A stretch of 64,000 bases of DNA from Hawksworthiomyces lignivorus (lineage: Eukaryota > Ascomycota > Sordariomycetes > Ophiostomatales > Ophiostomataceae), in assembly GCA_002917075.1 (NCBI GenBank), contig NTMA01000029.1, positions 2,810 through 66,809 on the forward strand. Direction: 5' to 3'. Made by a program: the position numbers and the translations under genes. Positions 11,501-23,092 of the stretch are shown piece by piece; positions within the stretch are counted from its first letter, which is position 1; every line of letters begins with the position of its first letter. The notes under the pieces were generated by a model, which ran no database searches, was not told the origin of the DNA, and saw only the letters and a list, made by a program, of their open reading frames with translations.

Positions 11501-12947
11501 TCTTCATGTCTGCTAGCGTACGCACCTTGTGCTGGATGAATTTACCAACCGCGGTAGAAATAGACTCTGCATTTAGTTCGAGGCACAACTTGACCTTATG
11601 TTGAGCCCTTTCTAGATGTTTTTCGATGTCAGCCCGATTACGGCTGGAGACGATCCACTTAACACGAGTCGATGCGCGCGATTCCTGGGCAATAAACTCT
11701 AGCAGTTTTGGCAAGTCTGTTCCGCACTCATCGAGGCCATCGACAACCAGGAGTGTACTGTTCAGGCCCGGGTCTTGTAAGATATTTGCGAAGATTTCTG
11801 ACAAGGCAAACCAGGAATTTGTATCTTCGAAGAGGGCTTTGCCGGCATTATCGTGTCTTTTGCGTATATACGAGACGAGCGACGGCTGCCGTTCTACAAG
11901 TAAGTATAGCAGACCACGCAGCACAGCCGTGGCGTTGTTGATACGCGAGTCTGTAGCCTGGCAGAAGAAGAAGGATAGAATGGTCGTCTTGGATATCAGC
12001 TTCTTTAACTCATTAATAATGCCGCAGAGCAGCATCGTCTTCCCCTTTCCAGGATCGCCCTTGATCCATAGCAGCTGGCTCTCTTGATCGTCCCTCCATT
12101 GTCTGAACTGGGGGTTTTCGAGGATCCAGCGGTATGAGTCCTCTAGCAGGCTTCCCTTAGTACTCTCGATGCGTTTTTTGTCATCGCGGGGATCGGTGAC
12201 GCGCAGGTCCTGAAGGCATTTGTTCAGCTTGTCGATCTCCTCCTCAAGCCTCTTAAACGCACTTGCAAATCCTTCACCATAGCGGAGGGGCATTTCAACA
12301 TCAAAAATTCCAAGTAGTGAGTACGCTCTATCTTCTTCGATCTTTGTCTCGCGAGATTGTGTCCACGAAAGCCGCTCTTTGTCACTAAATTCAGACAATG
12401 GTGTGTCTTCAAGCGCTGCTTCAGGAATTCTTGTGATTTTATGGATTTTTTGTCTCAATGATTGTTTGTCGCCAAATCTTTGCCATTCTCTGGAGAAGAA
12501 CTCAACCAAAGCCGGGGCAAGCAGCTCCTGGAGGGTCCAGCCTCGGGTGAACCATCTACTTTGCATAAAAGCCGCCTCTTGGACATCGCCTGAGACTCCA
12601 CTACTTGGGACATCTGATAGGTAGACATAGCATTTTGCTGCATTCTGGTACCAACGAAACATAGAGTTGATAGCTTTCTGGAGCTTAGCGAGGTTCGATT
12701 TGTCGATGCAGCAGGTGTCCACCCAAAAGTATTCCAAGCCATCGCTTTTGGCCTGTTGTGCACAGAATCGGATCTTGTCGTAGCCTCTCTTGCTTTTACC
12801 GGAATCATTCAATATGTCTTCGAAGGTAACCTCTTGTCCGTCCTCCCAGGTGTGTGACAGGATCGCATAAGGAGGGATCACCTTATCGTCTGCGAATTCT
12901 TCAGTAATACTAAACTCCCGAGTGCTGTGGTGGTGTAAAAGACGCAT
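8558..12947 (-). CDS. HET-NACHT-WD40 NLR-like protein (HNWD type)
   Basis: A 1,445-residue protein. Exons are 12947-10713 and 10660-8558; the 52-nt intron (donor GTATGC, branch GCTAAT, acceptor TAG, phase 0) joins CLELVQ to LQSNMYPEL. The start at MRLLHHHS matches the HET-E style N-terminus; the codon in frame upstream is TTG. Domains: HET at about 15-175 ([33 protein letters not shown]), NACHT with P-loop GDPGKGKT (297-304) and Walker [11 protein letters not shown] (about 400), a linker helical region, then twelve WD40 repeats (about 819-1320) plus a diverged thirteenth. This is the architecture of Podospora HET-E/HET-D/HET-R incompatibility proteins, where the WD40 blades recognise an allelic partner and HET executes cell death. 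The specific partner here is unknown. Confidence 0.93.
8934..10441 (-). repeat. Twelve 42-codon WD40 repeats, partly homogenised
   Basis: About 126-bp units, each encoding [12 protein letters not shown] or a close relative. Units 1-8 are much more alike than units 9-12. Units 2-3 and 6-7 match almost base for base over long runs at an offset of 507 bp (for example aaatgtaagc at 9671 and 10178), which is four units plus one extra codon in unit 3. This is the pattern left by unequal exchange or gene conversion. Confidence 0.9.
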
Positions 12948-13819
12948 GGTTTCGCACAAGGCTGGACTGAGGCATGCAGTAGGAACGGATCTATGTTAGG
13001 TTCAATCAAGGCAACTTTAAACAACAAATATAGAAATCGCTCATCTGCTGATAATATTAACACTCCCATTCAAGGCTCGATTCAGAGGTTTTCAGTGTGA
13101 GTCAAGTCCAGCGGATCTGAAGATGCAATTTCGTGAGGGCATACGAGGCTTCACAACCAAGTCATCCTCTGGGCTAGGCAGGCGGTGAGGCAGCCCGATG
13201 TGGTCGAATTTATTATTGCTATCTGATTGGGTGCTGCATGCTACTGGAAGAGGCGAGACAAAAGCAAATTTTGGGACGGAGAGGTAGCGAGAAAAAGAGT
13301 AATGATGATGCAGATTCAACTAGCTGGTTATGATAGAAAAAAGAACTGAGCGAGGTATCGAACAACAAAAAACCAAGAAATGCTCATAAAAACAACATCC
13401 AAAAATGCTTTCCGTCAACCCCAAGACCAGGCAAAAACCAACTGCGAGCTACATAAGACATATACAACAACAAGATGTGCAATCTTGGAATCCAGTCCCA
13501 AAACGATGTCGTCAACCTCAAGAAAGCCAGAATGAGAAGCGCTCCCGAAAAGCAAATTGGTAAGATACAGGGTAAAAAGAAAGCCAAGGCATAAACGAAG
13601 AGAAGAACGCCTGCAGATTCGTTGCAAAATTGGACAACCCATTTCCCAAAAATGCTCCAAACATGCAAAAATCTTTTCGTACAGGCCGAGACGGCGACAT
13701 TACAACCCAATAAGAGGAGAGCCAAGGAACCAAACGACACACATAAGAACACCAAAAAAAACACACAAATCCAACACAGGTTGCTCCGAGCCCAAAAAAA
13801 AGGAAGAGGGGATGATCAA
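12948..13819. other. Intergenic, no gene recognised
   Basis: Upstream region of the HET-NACHT-WD40 gene and 3' flank of the large repeat-protein gene. A-rich tracts lie around 13740-13810. Nothing coding is recognised. Confidence 0.5.
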
Positions 13820-16800
13820 TTAATTGCCCGTGATCTTGCGCCACCAGCTGCTGCGGGGCGTCGTGTCCGTGAAGACCGAGTTGCGCTGGCCGTTGCGGCC
13901 GTCGCTGCCGTCTGAACCGGTGCCGGCACGCGGACGCTCGCCGCGATCGCCGCCGCGGTCTCGTTCGCGGTCTCGATCGCGCTCCCGCTCGCGGTAGTAC
14001 TTCTCGCGCTCCCGCTCGCGCGTCCGCTCCTCGCGGCGCACGCGACGGCGACGGTCATCTTCGGCCTCAGCCGTGGTAGTCTCGCCACCTTCGTAGTTGC
14101 GTTCGCGGGCGCGGCGGCGCTCGCGGCGCTCGCGGCGCGCGACATCTTCGTCTGTCGGCGTAGAGGCATCAGCAGCTGCGGCGGCGGCTGCGTCAGCCTC
14201 GAGCGGCGGCGGCGGCGCGTCCGAGTGCTCTTTGACCCACGACGACGTGCCCGAGTGCGGCCAGCTCGGCTTGCTGCTGCGCTTCTCGTAGCGGTGCGAC
14301 GAGTGGTGCAGCTCTTCGGTGTCCGACTGGCGCCGCGAGTGCGATGCCCGGCCCTCCAGGTCGCGCGATGCGCGACGCTCGGCGTGCCGGCGGCGGCGCT
14401 CGTCGTCATCTTCGCGCTCGCTCTCCCGACCAGCCTGGGCGGCTGCTTCGGCCTTTCGCCGCTCGCGTCGAGCAGCGCGCCGAGCCTCGGCGTCGGCCTC
14501 CTCGGCCTGCCGCTCTAGTTCGGCGCGCTCGCGCTCCTTGCGCAGGCGGCGGCGCTCGGCACGTTCCCGCTCGGCGCGCTCCTGCTCGGCACGTTCGCGT
14601 TCAGCTCGCTCGGCACGCTCGGCTTCTTCGCGCATGCGCGCGCGGCGCTCTGCCCGCCGGGCTTCGCGCTCTTCCAGCCGGCGGGCCTCCTCGGCCTCTT
14701 CGTATCTGCGTCGGCGCTCGCGCCGTTCTTCATCTTTAGCACGGCGCGCTTCATCGGCAGCGCGCTCGGCTGCTTCTCTCTCTGCGCGTCGCGCACGACG
14801 TGCTGCTCGGCGCGCTTCTTGGTCCGCGTCGGTCATGTTTCCGCCCTCCTCGGCGTCTGTCATGCCGCCTGGCGCAGTGCTGTTGCGGCGCCGCGGCTCA
14901 GGGCGGGACGTGGGGGTGGGGACAGCGGGGGATGCGCCAAGCTTGCCGAACAAGCCAGTAAAGCCGGATCGCTTCGTAGCTGAGGAGTTGGATCGCTTTA
15001 GCGTAGCGGGGGTCGAAGCAGGGCCAGCATCGGCCATCGGTTCGTCCTCTTCTGGTCGGTGGTGCTGTAAAAGAAAAAAAACGGTCAGCATGGTGTTCTA
15101 TCTGCGAAGGGGAGCTAGTGCAACTGTTTCTTCTTACCCTTGATCTGCGGCGCTCGGCCTTTTCGGGGCTCGAGAGGTCGCCGTTCAGAGCAGCGGCATC
15201 GGCCTCGTCCAGCTGCTTGGAGGACCGTCTGCTGCCAGAGCGGCCCACGCCGAGAACCTTGGCGGCCTTGGATGACATTTCCAGTTCGGGTGGCGGCGAC
15301 ATCATGCCTTGCGACACGTCGACGGAATTGCGCCGGGACGACGGCTTGCTACCGCTGACGCTGTGCCGCTTTTCGCGCGTAGAGGCGGAGCGCGACAGAG
15401 GCGGCGTGCTTGCGAAGACGCTTTGGCGCCGCAGCATCTTGGCGGGCGTATCTCTGCTGAGCTTGTCCGCCTTCTCAGAGCGGTCGGCCTTGTCGGATGC
15501 AGACGTAGAGTCCTTGGATGAAGATGCCTTCTCTTCCTTTTCTGACAACCGCCTGCTGCTGCTGGCGGCCTTCGAGTCGCTCTTGTGCTTGGACGACGAC
15601 GACACCTTGACCTCGCGCTTGGTGGCTGGGCTGGGCGTGGCTGCTGACCACATGCCCCATGAAGAGCTTCCGTCGCGGTTGATCTTGGTGCGCTCTTTTC
15701 TGATGGACTTGGACTCGGGAGGCGGGGTGGGTGGGCCATCGGGAATGGCCGTCGGGGCCATCGGAACCGGTGGGGGCGGGGGTGGGACGGGTTCGCCAGA
15801 AGATTTAGACTTGGAGGACTTGCTGGTGGCGCCCTTCTTGGACTTCTTGGTGGACGCCATGTCTATGACGGCCACGACTTCTTCGTCGTTGTCGTAGCTG
15901 TTGTGCTTCTTGGCGCTGTCGCCGTCCTCATTTTCTTCCACAGAGAAGCTGAGCGGCGACGCAAACGACCAGCGCGAGGTAGCCTTCTTTGATGCGACGA
16001 CTGGTTCGGGTTCTTCTTCTGCGACAATGACGACCTCGCGGTCTTTTGCCTTGGACTTGGATGACTTCTTTCTCTCTTTTTCTGATGATGCGCTGGGCAG
16101 CGGCGCAGGTGGTGGTGGTGGAGGAGCAGGATCAGAGTTGTCGAGAAGCGTCGCTTTGCTGGCGCTGTTGTCGTTGATGGATTCGAAGACTTTGAGGCGA
16201 TCAGAAATCTTTCCGCTGACGGCCTTCTTAGATTTGACAGCGGCTGACGGCGGTGACACTGATAATGGCAAGGCAGACGCGTCCTTGGTCGCCTCCGCAA
16301 CCACGCTACTTCTCTTGGAGCTCTTAGTCTTGGAGCTCTTAGCGTCCTTAGCCCCTTCCAGAACCTTCGCTGACTCATCCGCAGCCTCCGTAGCGTCCGC
16401 CTCGGCAGCTGCCGCTTTGGCGCTAGCGCCCGCTGCTGCTGATGCCTCAGGCAGCGAACTCTTGCTCTGCGTGATCTTCTTGGCCGTACCCCAGAAGCTG
16501 AATGAGCTGTCCTTGGGGTCCTTGGGCGCCAAGATCTCCTCTACCTGCTCGGGGCTCAGGTTGATCAGGTCATCCTCCAAGTCCTTGAACAGATCGTCTT
16601 CGTCGCCGTCCTTGTCCTTGTCCTTGCCCTTGTCCTTCTTGTCCTTTTTGCTGCTCTTGTCTTTCTTCTTGTCTTTTTCCTTCTCGGCTTCTTTCGACTT
16701 AGAAGACGACTTGGACTTGGACTTCTTGGCCGCCTCTGCCGCCGCCGCCGCCTCAGCCGCCGCCGCCTCAGCCTCTGCCGCTTCCGCTTCCTCGCGCTCC

Positions 16801-19800
16801 CGCTGCGCTTGTTCCTCTGCCTCGCGCGCCGCCTGCTCTTCGGCCTCCTTGGCTGCGGCTTCTTCCTCGCGCCGGTTTGCGTTTTCGGTCAGCGTGTCCA
16901 GCTCGGTGCGCTCCTTCTTGGTCAGCTTGCGGCCCTTGTCCTTCTTGGCTTGGAGCATAATCCGCTTCTCCTCCTCCTCGGCAATCTTGGCCTCCTCGGC
17001 CTCCCTCGCCGCCTGCTCTTCCGCTTCAATGCGTGCCTTCTCTTCTGCTTCACGCTGGGCAGCCTCTTCCGCCTCGCGCGCCGCCTGTTCCTCGGCTTCG
17101 CGTGCAGCCCGCTCTTCCGCTTCCTTGGCTTCCTGCGCTTCCCTCTTTGCCTTCTCCTTCTCGGCCTTCTTCTTTTCTTTTTCTAGCTTCTCGAGCTCCT
17201 TCTTGCTCAGCTTCGGCTCCTTCTTCTTCTCCTTCTCTTTCTCCTTTTCCTTCTCCTCCTTCTCCTTGTCCTTGCTCTTTGACTTGGACTTGGAGATTGG
17301 AGCAAAGTCGTCGTCCCAGTTGTCGTCTTCGTCTAGAGGAGATATAGGTGCGTCTTCTTCCTCTGGGGGAGGCGTGGGCTCACGTGGGGGCGGATCAGGC
17401 TCGGCATTCTTCTTGCCCTTCTTCTTTTTCTTGGTCACGCCCCAGCCGCCCCATTCGTCCTCGTCTTGCTTAGTTTCTTCCTCCTTGGGAGTCTCTTTCA
17501 CGGCGGGCGGGATCTCCTCTTCCTCGACCAACTTGGTCGAGGAGGCGCCCTTCTTCTTCTTCTTCGTGGTAGTGCCCCAGCCGCCCCAGTGGTCGTTGTC
17601 TTCCTCCGGCGCAGGCTCTTCCTTAGGTAGTTCTTTGGCTTCGCTGGCTTTCTTCTTTTTCTTGCCGGAGCCTAGATTGTCAAAGAAGTCAAAGTCGTCC
17701 TTCTTGTCGTCCTCGGCCTCGTCCTCAGCCTTTTCTGGCTCGCCCCAGATATCGACGCTGGTTTTCTTGCTCTTCTTCTTGGTCTTGGCGCTCGAGCCCC
17801 AGTTCATCCAGTCGTCGTCGGCAGCAGCAGGTTCCTCGGCAGGCTTTATAGAAGCGTTGTCGCCATTCGTAGAGGCGTCATCTTTGCTCTTCTTCTTCTT
17901 GTCCTTCTTGCCGATTCCCCAGGTGTCCCACGTATTGTCATCGGTGGCCTTGCTGATTGATGCACTGTCCCCGATCGTAGATGTGTCGTCCTTGCCCTTC
18001 TTTTTCTTGTCTTTCTTGCCGGTAGCACCCCAGACATCCCAGGAGCTGTCTTCGAGGCCTTTGTTGTTGATCGAGGCATTGTCTCCGTTGGTCGACACTT
18101 CGTCTTTGCCTTTCTTTTTCTTGTCCTTTTTGCTGGTGGTAGTGCCCCAGATGTCGTCCCAGGTATTATTCTCCTCAGCTGCGGGCGGATCAGGCGCGGC
18201 CACCACTTCTTCGACAACCGCACCCTTCTTCTTCTTCTTGTCCTTCTTAGAGGTAGTGAAGCCCCAGGCATCTTCCTCTTCCTTCTTCTCTGGCTCTGGC
18301 TCTGGCTCTGGCTCTACCACGGGCTCGGGTTCTGGCTCTGGCTCAGGTTCCTTCTTGCCCTTCTTCTTCTTGTCTTTCTTCGTAGTGGTGGTGGTGGCCC
18401 AGCCACTCCAGGGGTCGCTGTCGGCTTGAGATTTGACAGGTTCAGGCTCAGGTTCAGGCTCGGGCTCAGGCTCGGGTTCGGGGTCGGGGTCCTTCTTGCT
18501 CTTCTTCTTGTCTTTCTTGGACGTAGCGAAGCCCCAAATGTCGTCGTCCTCCTTCTTCTCTGGTTCAGGCTCGGGGTCCTTCTTGCTCTTTTTCTTGTCT
18601 TTCTTAGACGAAGCGAAGCCCCAGATGTCGTCTTCCTCTTTCTTCTCTGGTTCGGGCTCGGGCTCGGGCTCAGGCTCTTTCTTGCTCTTCTTCTTTTTGT
18701 CTTTCTTTGTCGTAAAGCCCCAGCCATCATCTTCGTCCTTCTCTGGCTCCGGTTCAGGCTCAGGCTCGGGCTCGAGCTCAGGTTCCGGCTCTGGCTCGGG
18801 TTCCGGCTCCTTCTTGCCCTTCTTTTTCTTCTTTGTCGTCGTAGCAGCGCCCCAGCCGCCCCAGGTGTCTTCCTCGACAGCCTTCTTCTCTGGTTCTGGC
18901 TCTGGTTCTGGCTCGGGCTCAGGCGCAGGGGGGTCTGGCACGACCACAACGGCGGCGCCCTTTTTCTTCTTCTTGTCTTTCTTGGACGTGGAGAGGCCCC
19001 AGATGTCCTCGTCCAATTTCTTCTCCGGCTCCGGCTCAGGTACAGGTTCGGGTTCAGGTTCCGGTTCCGGTTCCTTGACAGGCTCGACAAAGACGTCCTT
19101 CTTGCCCTTCTTCTTCTTGTCCTTCTTTGTTGTCGTCGCTGCAGCCCACCCGCCGCCACCCCAGGGGTCTTCTTCTTTGACGGGCTCTGGTTCAGGTTCG
19201 GGTTCAGGCTCAGGTTCAGGTTCAACTTCAGGTTCGGGCAGGGGTTCGGGCTCGGGCTCCTTCGCCTTTGCCTTCTTCTTCCCGATTGCCGATGACCAGA
19301 TGCTCGAAAAGCCCCAGCCCTTGGAAGGTTCTGGCTCTGGCTCTGGTTCTGGCTCTTTCACTGGCTCTGGTTCGGGCTCTGGCTCGGGCTCTGGCTCAGG
19401 CTCAGGCTCGGGTTCCGGGTCGGCCGCCTTGCCCTTCTTCTTCTTGGTCTTCTTGGTGGGGGCCGGCGTACCCCAGGAAAAACCGCCGCCGCCCCAGTCG
19501 TCGTCGGCCTTTTCTTCCTTGACGGGCTCCGGCTCTGGTTCCGGCTCCGGCTCCGGCTCTGGCTCCTTCTCCTTGGGTGGGTCGAATTCCGCGATCATGG
19601 CGGCGACCTTGCCCTTCTTCTTCTTGGTGGTCTTGGCCGCGGAAAAGCCCCAGATGTCCTCCTCCTTCTTCTCGGGTTCCGGCGCAGGCTCGGGCTCCTT
19701 GACTGGTTCCGGTTCGAACAGAGAGGTCTTGCCCTTCTTCTTCTTGTCTGTCTTCACGCCCCAGCCTCCCCCCCAGATGTCGTCTTCCTTCTTTTCTGGC

Positions 19801-22800
19801 TCCGGCTCCGGCTCCGGCTCCTTGATAGGCTCTGGTTCCGGTTCAGGTTCAGCGAGCTTACCCTTCTTCTTCTTGTCTTTCTTGATGGTGACAAATGACG
19901 GGTATAATGTGTCGGCGGCATGGGATGTGTCCTTCTCGGGCTCTGGCTCCGGCACTGGCTCTAGTTCCGGTTCTGGCTCGACGACCTTGCCCTTCTTCTT
20001 CTTCTTGCTGGTCATGGTCGTGCCCCAGCCGAAGTCTAAGTCGGCCGAGTTGTCCACCTTGGGCTCCTCCTTAGACGGCGCTGGTGTCTCGACGACCTCC
20101 TCCACGAGGCCGCCCTTCTTCTTCTTGTCTTTCTTCGTCGTTGTGGTGGTGGCCCAGCCACCCCAGGGGTCATCCTCTTTCTTCTCCGGCTCCGGTTCCG
20201 GCTCAGGCTCCGGCTCCACGATCGGTTCTGGCTCCTTGGGTGGTTCTGCAACAGCCGCCTTGCCCTTCTTCTTTTTCTTCGAGGTCGCCGGGACACCCCA
20301 GCCGCCTCCCCAGTCATCTGCCGCCGGTTGTGGTGCGGGCTCTGGCTTTTTCTCCGGCTCCGGCTCTGGCTCAGGCTCAAGCTCAGGCTCCGGCTCTTTT
20401 GTCTCTTCCACAGCCTTCTTTTTCTTGGTTTTCTTCGAGCCCAGGCCCCAGACGTCCCACACAGACTCCTCTGCTTTTGGCTCACCCTCCTTGGGTGCTG
20501 GCTCGGGCTCGGGTGCCGGATCGGGGAGATCAAAGATGCTGCTAGTGACATTGTTTTTGGCCTTCTTCTTAGCTTTGCTGCTGCTGACTGCCGTGCCCCA
20601 GAAGTCGTCGATAGGCGCAGGGTCGGGCTTGGCGGGTTCCTCCACTTTGGGTTCCTCCACTTTGGGTTCCTCCACCTTGGGCTCTTCGACCGGCGGCTCG
20701 TCGAGGAAGGACGCCACGCCTTTCTTCTTCTTCTTGGTCGTCTTGGCTGCCGGAGTGAACCAGTCGTCCATGGGCTTCTCCGCGGGCTTCTCGGGCTCGG
20801 GCGCAGGCTCGGGCTCTTTGGTCTTCTTCTTTTTGGTGCCAACGGCGCCCCAGCCACCCCAAGTGTCCTCGGCAGGGGAGGCTTCTTCTTTCTTAGGCTC
20901 CTCTTTGACCTCTTCGACGGGATCTGCATCCCAAAAGTTGGACTTTTTCTTGTCCTTCTTGCCGGCGGCGCCAAAGCCAAAGTCGAAGTCGTCCTCCTTT
21001 TTCTTCTCCTCTTCCGGTGGGGGCTCTTCTTCGCCGAAGCCGCCGAAGCTGATGGTTTGCTTGGTCTTCTTCTTGGGCTTGGGTCGGTTGATGCTCCACG
21101 GGTTGGTGTCTGGCTCCTCCTTCTTCTCTTCGACTACCGGTGGGGCCGGTTTCGGGTCCAGCGTCGACGTCGTCTTGGACGTCGAAGAGAAGTTCCACGC
21201 TGACCCTGTATTCCAGGCCGAGCCCCATGCTCCAAAGGATTGCGTGGTCTTGGTAGAGGAGCTCAGGCCGAAATCCATCGACTCGCCGCCCGTGTCGTTG
21301 AGTTTGATCTCGTGGAAGGCGTCGAAGTCGCCTGAAGGCGTAATGTCGGGGAGGAAGGAGCCCCCCTTGTCCTCAGCCTTCTTCTCTTCCTCGGCAGGAG
21401 TGGCAGTGGCGTTCTTGCCCTTCTTCTTCTTTGTCCCTACAGTCGTGAATTCGGGCAAAGGGTCGTCAGCCTTTCCATTGTCCTTCTTGTCGTCGCCGCC
21501 ATCGCCGCCGTCGCCGCCACTGCTACCGCCATTGGTGTCTTTGCTCGTCTGGTCTCCTGCGCCAGCGTCTTTCTTCCCGTCGTCACCACCTCCTCCGCTG
21601 GTATTGTTGTTGTTATTGTTATTATTGTTGTTGTTGGCCCAGTTCACCGGCTGTGCCTTCTTTTTCTTCTTCGGACCAACTTGCCAGAAGCCTTCGGAAG
21701 AAGAAAAGTCGATAAAGGCGTTCATGCTGGGATCGACCAACAGATCGGCTCTGTCTTTCTGCGGGCGGCGACGGGTCGCGTCTGCCGCTGGTGCGTCGCT
21801 GCAGCCGCGCTCGGAGGGAGAAGCACGCTGGGTTGGGCGGGCTTCAGTGTGGTTGGGGTCGGTCAGAGGGACGTCGTCCGGCAAAGCTGGCTCAGGTGCA
21901 GAGGCTTGCTTCAAGTTGCGCGCCCATTTCGGGGACAAGCTCGGTAGTACAAGCGGCCTGCGGCCAGGTTGCTTGTGTGTATGTGAGAAGTTCGAGGATG
22001 CCAACAGGCTCTCCTAAGAGTATGGGATTAGCATTTGTTGCCCACGTGAGGAAGCTCTTTGCTATATGAAAAGGGGGGGTTGTCGGATCGGGACCAGGCG
22101 GTCTGCGCGCGCGCGGCCAGATCACTTGTGGCTGTTCTGCCAGGGTATATAGAGGAAATGAAGGCGAGGGGCGGGGGATCCTTGTCTACTGTCCAAATCG
22201 CTACCGTAACACGCGACGAACACACCCTCCTTTCCACTGCGTTCTAGATAACGAGAATCGAAAGGCAACCCCTTTCAAAGAGGGCAGGTGAGAGAAAATT
22301 ATCAAAAAAAAAAATTATGAAATAAAGAGAAATACATATATCATAATGAAAATAGGCTCAAGTGATGAAGTCGGTAAGCAAAACGAAGAAACAACTCAGC
22401 GGCAATAATCTCATGAAAAAAAAAAAATGCCCAGACAACACAATAGCATGTACACAGCGTCGACGACAGGCCCGCGCATATCTCATAACGATGTACCACT
22501 GCTGAGAATGAGGCGGATAAGGGCAATACTATATACGGTGGCCAGGATGTAGTAATGACGCGAAATGGAAAAAGTAGGGCGGGCATAGCAGTACAATGAA
22601 AATGTTGCAAAACCAAAAAGAAAAGCCTTACTCGAAGTTGCACCCATGCTGCAGCAATACAGCGAAAGCGCAAGTGGAGGTCTTCAACGGACCAGGGCAG
22701 GCTGTCGATATCGGCGGCAAAGTTCACCTCATCCAACCCAGTCGTCCTCGTCCCAAGACGGCTGATTGTTAACGAGCCATATGCGGCGCTTTTTGTGGCT

Positions 22801-22841
22801 GCGCTGTCGAGGCGCGACAACAGAAGATCGGTCGCGGCCAT
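13820..22841 (-). CDS. Giant WG / poly-lysine repeat low-complexity protein
   Basis: Core exons are 22013-15138 (2,292 codons) and 15064-13820 (415 codons with stop), joined by a 73-nt phase-0 intron (GTAAGA..TTTTACAG) giving ERRRSR-HHRPEED. The long frame has no ATG upstream of 21725 and begins exactly after a CTTAG acceptor, so I infer a first exon at 22841-22632 (good start context CACGATGGCC, donor CGA/GTAAGG, phase 0). The product would be about 2,776 residues. Segments: N-terminal region; about 30 units of (EP)n, [DE]-W-G-x-W-G, Ser/Thr run, KKDKKKKGK; a long Ala/Glu/Lys coiled-coil-like stretch; Ser/Lys/Pro-rich disorder; an Arg/Glu-rich stretch; and the end [10 protein letters not shown]. 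No catalytic domain is recognised. Large disordered septal or Woronin-body tethers are one possible comparison, but nothing here proves it. If the first exon is wrong, the start is the ATG at 21725 (MNAFIDFSS). Confidence 0.72.
17400..21690 (-). repeat. Tandem EP / WG / KKDKKKKGK coding repeats
   Basis: Roughly 30 degenerate units, each alternating an acidic EP-rich spacer of variable length, a tryptophan core ([20 protein letters not shown]), a Thr/Ser run and a lysine block. Spacer length varies most, as expected from slippage in the gag-ccc type hexamer. Three tandem KVEEP copies lie near 20640-20690. Confidence 0.85.
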
Positions 22842-23062
22842 CGTGATTGTCTAGCAAACTGACGGTACACTGGGAGACAGATGTCAGACTCATGGACGCA
22901 GCGGGCAACCGAAGGCCGGGCGGGAGTCAATGTCTCAAAGGTGTTGTCGTGATGGGGCGAGAGGGAGGGGGGCGATTGAGCGGCGGTGTGAGGAGGGGTC
23001 GTCGCGATAGCTCGGCGAGGCTGCTGCTCTGCTAGCGGTTGTCGCAACAATGATGAAAGCAA

Positions 23063-23092
23063 GTCGTTGTCGTCGTTGTCGTCGTCGTCGTC
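23063..23092. repeat. GTC/GTT trinucleotide microsatellite
   Basis: Imperfect tandem gtcgtt/gtc units in the 5' flank of the giant repeat-protein gene. Confidence 0.85.

Noticed and set aside
15901..18429. An 842-codon Ser/Phe-rich plus-strand frame
   Set aside because: Antisense shadow of the same giant gene; the minus strand has matching introns and continuous repeats.
18433..22017. A 1,194-codon plus-strand frame rich in GSGSGS and FFFF
   Set aside because: It is the antisense of the EP and poly-K repeats of the giant gene. Its composition follows from the opposite strand and it has no domain.
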